This document shows, piece by piece, positions 5,929 to 8,253 of a stretch of 8,253 nucleotides of DNA. Under the pieces are notes generated by a model that ran no database searches, was not told where the DNA came from, and worked only from the letters and a program-made list of their open reading frames with translations. The number at the start of each line of letters is the position of its first letter. The first letter of the stretch is position 1. The DNA is from Chloroflexota bacterium. Its GTDB lineage: Bacteria; Chloroflexota; Anaerolineae; Anaerolineales; Villigracilaceae. A program made the translations under genes and the position numbers. Where the stretch lies: assembly GCA_026389975.1 (NCBI GenBank), contig JAPLGV010000100.1, forward strand, positions 6,512-14,764. The letters are read 5' to 3'.

Positions 5929-6018
5929 GCTTATGTCGTCAACCATAGGACAGTGTAATTGCCGCCGGGTTGCCCTCGTCTTGGTACAGCGTCCCCTTTG
6001 GGGATTAAACCCACCGAG
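5923..6018 (+). other. Structured non-coding stretch upstream of the phosphorylase gene
   Basis: Two good hairpins follow one another. In the first, TACACTG (5923-5929) pairs with CAGTGTA (5951-5957) and CTTATG (5930-5935) with CATAGG (5944-5949, one G-U). That makes 13 pairs with one bulged A and an 8-base loop. In the second, CTTGGT (5980-5985) pairs with ACCGAG (6013-6018, one G-U), enclosing GTCCCC (5991-5996) with GGGGAT (6000-6005, one G-U) around a TTT loop. It could be an operator plus leader RNA, or part of a mobile unit's recombination structure. I do not recognise a known riboswitch. Confidence 0.45.
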
Positions 6019-6033
6019 CTAATAGAATCACGA

Positions 6034-6044
6034 GTTAGCCAGCC
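6034..6044 (+). repeat. Left 11-bp flanking inverted repeat of the phosphorylase unit
   Basis: GTTAGCCAGCC is the exact reverse complement of GGCTGGCTAAC at 6754-6764. The pair encloses the whole phosphorylase gene. GTTAGCC is close to the integron core-site form GTTRRRY but differs at one base. Confidence 0.55.
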
Positions 6045-6067
6045 TTAGAGGATAGTTGGGTAGTCAG

Positions 6068-6763
6068 ATGAAGGTTCTTACAATCATTCCAACTCATGAG
6101 GAGATCAACTGTTTTTTGCAAACCTGTTTTGAGCAGGGTTATCAAGCCAAGACCATTACTGTGGGCAGACTTTCGACTACGTACTTCCCCAAGTTAGAAA
6201 TTTCTGTCGCAGATGGGGGGCTTGGAAAAGCGCAGTTTGCAGCTCAAACACAACATTTGTTAGATGCAGCGCATTGGGAATTGGTTATCTGCGCCGGAGC
6301 TGCTGGGGCTTTGGTGGATAATCTGTCCATAGGAGATGTAGTTATCGCTACTGAGACGGTTGAGCATGATATTAGAAATAGATTTGGGAAGCCCCTTTTG
6401 CCACGTTTTAGCGGTTCAGAGAAAGTTTTGGAGAATTGCCGCCAAGCACTACAGTCCTCGTTAGGATTTCATATACACTTTGGTCCGATTGCGAGTGGCG
6501 ACGAAGATGTCGTAGATGGTGAGAGACGAAAAGCCATTTATACGCAAACAGGTGCCTTAGTGGTGGCTTGGGAAGGAGCTGGTGGGGCGCGGGCGTGTCA
6601 GTTTAGTGGAACATCCTATCTCGAAATACGCGGCGTGACGGATAGTGCGAACGGTACGGCAGCACTGGAGTTTGAGTCGAATTTAGAGAAAGCCATGCAA
6701 AGCGTAGCACAGACAGTTATATCTTTGGCGCTTTGGAGTGTTAATGATGAAGGGGCTGGCTAA
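6068..6763 (+). CDS. Nucleoside phosphorylase superfamily protein, MTA/SAH nucleosidase-like
   Basis: This protein of 231 residues (235 if started at TTG 6056; numbers below use the longer form) belongs to the PNP/UDP phosphorylase superfamily. It looks most like 5'-methylthioadenosine/S-adenosylhomocysteine nucleosidase. Catalytic positions seem kept: E15 or E16 in PTHEE (E12 in E. coli MTAN), E173 in VAWEGAG (replacing the usual VEMEGAA, E174), and D196 in IRGVTDSAN (D197). GAAGALVDNLSIGDVVIA (81-98) and ASGDEDV (146-152) are standard family motifs. ATG 6068 is preferred because the N-terminus then reads MKVLTIIPTHEE; TTG 6056 has AGAGGA upstream but only three bases away. The AWEGAG variation means another purine nucleoside or nucleotide could be the substrate. 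Base use is distinctly AT-richer, with less biased codons than the flanking genes, and the gene sits between an 11-bp inverted repeat whose right copy contains its TAA stop. This suggests transfer. Confidence 0.8.
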   Translation: MKVLTIIPTHEEINCFLQTCFEQGYQAKTITVGRLSTTYFPKLEISVADGGLGKAQFAAQTQHLLDAAHWELVICAGAAGALVDNLSIGDVVIATETVEHDIRNRFGKPLLPRFSGSEKVLENCRQALQSSLGFHIHFGPIASGDEDVVDGERRKAIYTQTGALVVAWEGAGGARACQFSGTSYLEIRGVTDSANGTAALEFESNLEKAMQSVAQTVISLALWSVNDEGAG

Positions 6764-6764
6764 C
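6754..6764 (+). repeat. Right 11-bp flanking inverted repeat, overlapping the stop codon
   Basis: GGCTGGCTAAC is the exact reverse complement of 6034-6044. Its TAA (6761-6763) is the phosphorylase stop codon, an arrangement also seen where integron cassette genes run into their attC site. Beyond it, ACCGT (6765-6769) pairs with ACGGT (6782-6786). GCCG+CTGA can pair with TCAG+CGGC just downstream. No second core site is visible, so a complete attC is not supported. Confidence 0.5.
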
Positions 6765-6861
6765 ACCGTCTCTGGCGGATAACGGTCCCGCCGCTGCCGC
6801 TGAGCGCATTTCAGGCCGGCATTCTCCGTGATACCTTCAAGGCCTATGGTTGTGTTGAAGC

Positions 6862-7899
6862 ATGAGTAAACCTTTATCCATCATTAATAGCGTCGCACCC
6901 ATTCGAATCTGTGATAATGGCGGATGGACGGATACCTGGTTTGCAGGACATGGCCAGATTTTCAACATTGGCGTGTACCCTTACGCCGAAGTCCAGATTG
7001 CCGTTTATCCCTGCGAGAGCCAGGAGAACCGGATCATCATCAACGCCGAGAATTACGGCGAGCGTTACGTTATCGTCCCCGAAAAACACTGGGACAAGCA
7101 CCCCCTGCTCGAAGCAGCCATCGAGTACATGCGTGTGCCTGCCAACCTGAGCCTCGAGGTGAGCATTTATTCTGAAGCACCCGGCGGAGCTTCCACCGGG
7201 ACATCGGCGGCGGTTACCGTTGCGCTGATCGGCGGGCTGGACAGGCTTTCACCCGGGCAGATGACCCCCCACGAGGTTGCCAGCGCCGCGCAGAAGATCG
7301 AGACCGAGATACTAGGCCAGCAATGTGGGATTCAGGACCAGTTATGTTCGGCTTACGGGGGGATTAATTACATCGAGATGTTCCGTTATCCTCATGCCTC
7401 TGTCTCACCGATCCAAATCCCGAATACGACCTGGTGGGAATTGGAAAGACGCCTGGCGCTGGTTTATCTTGGAAAATCACACCGCTCATCTAACGTGCAC
7501 GAGATGGTAATCCGGTCGCTGGTAAGCGCTGGGCCAGATTGCCAGCAGCTAAATGACTTGCGCCAAACTGCAAGCAGGTCGCGTGACGCGCTATTTGCGG
7601 ATGATTTTACCGCCTTGGGTGCGGCGATGATCGAAAACACCGAGGCACAGAGCCGTCTGCATCCAGCTTTGATCAGTACCGAAGCAGCAAGGGTGATCGA
7701 GATCGCCAAAGCACACGGCGCGCTTGGCTGGAAGGTCAACGGTGCGGGTGGCAACGGCGGCTCGGTGACCATCCTGTGTGATGCAGCCGCGCAGGTCAAA
7801 CGCGCCATGCTCCGCACCATTGAGCAGGAAAACCCACTCTTCAAGAACATCCCAATTTATCTCAGCCGTTATGGCCTGCGAGTGTGGAAACAGGGCTAA
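6862..7899 (+). CDS. GHMP-family sugar kinase (fucokinase/HddA-like)
   Basis: This 345-residue cytoplasmic kinase has the three GHMP motifs. Motif 1 is SVAPIRICDNGGWTDT (10-25), closest to the GGWTDT form of L-fucokinase and to heptose-7-phosphate kinase HddA. The ATP-binding motif 2 is PGGASTGTSAAVTVAL (107-122). Motif 3 is KVNGAGGNGGSVTIL (291-305). GIQDQLCSAYGGINYIEM (156-173) matches the QDQ-AA-GG segment of HddA and fucokinases. Motif 2 has STGTSA where the family usually has GLGSS-A. The enzyme probably phosphorylates the anomeric or another hydroxyl of a sugar or sugar phosphate with ATP. Without heptose or fucose genes nearby the substrate is open. ATG 6862 puts motif 1 at the usual distance from the N-terminus, but upstream only a weak GAAG is seen as SD. 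GC content returns toward the window average. The gene converges on the DUF92 gene. Confidence 0.85.
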   Translation: MSKPLSIINSVAPIRICDNGGWTDTWFAGHGQIFNIGVYPYAEVQIAVYPCESQENRIIINAENYGERYVIVPEKHWDKHPLLEAAIEYMRVPANLSLEVSIYSEAPGGASTGTSAAVTVALIGGLDRLSPGQMTPHEVASAAQKIETEILGQQCGIQDQLCSAYGGINYIEMFRYPHASVSPIQIPNTTWWELERRLALVYLGKSHRSSNVHEMVIRSLVSAGPDCQQLNDLRQTASRSRDALFADDFTALGAAMIENTEAQSRLHPALISTEAARVIEIAKAHGALGWKVNGAGGNGGSVTILCDAAAQVKRAMLRTIEQENPLFKNIPIYLSRYGLRVWKQG

Positions 7900-7902
7900 G
7901 AA

Positions 7903-7952
7903 AAATCCAGATTGATGGATTTAACGCCCTCCGCACTACTCCGAAGGGCGTT
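7903..7952. terminator. Two back-to-back hairpins between convergent genes, probable bidirectional terminator
   Basis: AAATCCA (7903-7909) pairs with TGGATTT (7916-7922), and the adjoining AACGCCCT (7923-7930) pairs perfectly with AGGGCGTT (7945-7952) around a 14-base loop. On the minus strand the AT-rich hairpin is followed by TTTTTCTT-like sequence, a plausible U-tract for the DUF92 transcript. On the plus strand the second hairpin lacks a T-run, so termination of the GHMP kinase message is less certain. Confidence 0.6.
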
Positions 7953-8004
7953 GTGATCCTTTACCACAGAAATGACATACAAAGGGTGTTTCGCGAAGTC
8001 GTAC

Positions 8005-8253
8005 CTACAAAATCATTCCGATCACCGCCCCCATCAGCGCACATCCCAGGTTGACCATATCATTATTCAGCCAACTCCAGCCGCGGATCTGGACCGTCTC
8101 TGTACCGCAAGTATGGAGGGGATGTTTCTCGGTCTCCTTGTCACAGTGCGGGCAGCGATAAATCGCCTGGACGGTGGCGCCCAGGAATGAGTCAAACAGC
8201 GAGCCGAGCAGACCAGCGATAATGATAATTTCCAGGTTGGCCCAGACATGACC
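8005..8253 (-). CDS. DUF92 family membrane protein, C-terminal end (5' part outside window)
   Basis: Read on the minus strand from the window edge, an open frame of 82 residues ends at TAG (8005-8007). It starts with a membrane segment (NLEIIIIAGLLGSLFDSFLGATV) carrying the conserved GSLxDSxLGAT pattern. A small metal-binding-like loop follows (YRCPHCDKETE, then HTCGT) and then RGWSWLNNDMVNL and a last hydrophobic helix. This order, ending in the WLNND-VN signature, is typical of the DUF92/TIGR00297 family of integral membrane proteins. Plant relatives include VTE6, a phytyl-phosphate kinase in tocopherol synthesis; the bacterial role is mostly unknown, perhaps isoprenoid phosphate metabolism. 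The gene faces the GHMP kinase, with 105 bases and two hairpins between them. The N-terminal part cannot be judged. Confidence 0.85.
   Translation of the reverse strand, partial: GHVWANLEIIIIAGLLGSLFDSFLGATVQAIYRCPHCDKETEKHPLHTCGTETVQIRGWSWLNNDMVNLGCALMGAVIGMIL

Noticed and set aside
5923..6055. SAM/SAH-type riboswitch upstream of the MTA/SAH nucleosidase-like gene
   Set aside because: It is attractive by function, but I could not match the conserved core of any SAM or SAH riboswitch class. Only generic hairpins are visible.
6754..6861. A complete integron attC site after the phosphorylase gene
   Set aside because: A GGCTAAC-like start and some pairing exist, but no matching GTTRRRY core follows before the next gene and no integrase is present. 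Only a cassette-like resemblance can be claimed.
7972..8190. Plus-strand open frame of 72 codons at the right end
   Set aside because: It is antisense to the DUF92 gene, whose minus-strand translation shows clear conserved motifs.

Overview
The window is about 8.25 kb of GC-rich bacterial chromosome with densely packed genes, nearly all on the + strand. The gene set includes a glycerol kinase/GlpD pair, a TGS-domain nucleoside kinase, MntP, a fucokinase/HddA-like GHMP kinase and a DUF92 protein. Together with many short palindromic repeats between and inside genes, this suggests an Anaerolineae-like member of the Chloroflexota. That placement is inference from general resemblance; there is no rRNA or marker gene to prove it.

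Layout. (1) 1-1728: the 3' end of glpK and a complete glpD form a glycerol-catabolism operon closed by a strong intrinsic terminator. (2) 1731-3483: a histidine-phosphatase gene starts right after that terminator, probably from its own extended -10 promoter and with almost no leader. It is followed one base later by a 2-dehydropantoate-2-reductase-like gene. (3) 3484-3598: a repeat-rich spacer. (4) 3599-5879: a TGS + ThrRS-editing-like + P-loop nucleoside kinase whose stop overlaps the start of mntP. mntP is disrupted by a 5-bp tandem duplication. (5) 5880-6861: a structured non-coding stretch and an AT-richer nucleoside phosphorylase-superfamily gene flanked by an 11-bp inverted repeat, which looks like a transferred unit. 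(6) 6862-8253: a GHMP sugar kinase converging on the 3' end of a minus-strand DUF92 gene, with two back-to-back hairpins between them.

How the genes work together. GlpK phosphorylates glycerol and GlpD oxidises the product to dihydroxyacetone phosphate. The other genes are housekeeping or accessory enzymes with no obvious shared pathway. The most distinctive features are repeat elements that have entered a coding sequence: a roughly 60-bp imperfect palindrome is read in frame inside the reductase gene, and a cluster of small palindromes supplies that gene's last codons and its stop. Also notable are the reparable mntP frameshift and the compositionally odd phosphorylase unit. I did not find a clear multi-gene undescribed system. 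The repeat-in-gene events and the phosphorylase unit are the best leads.
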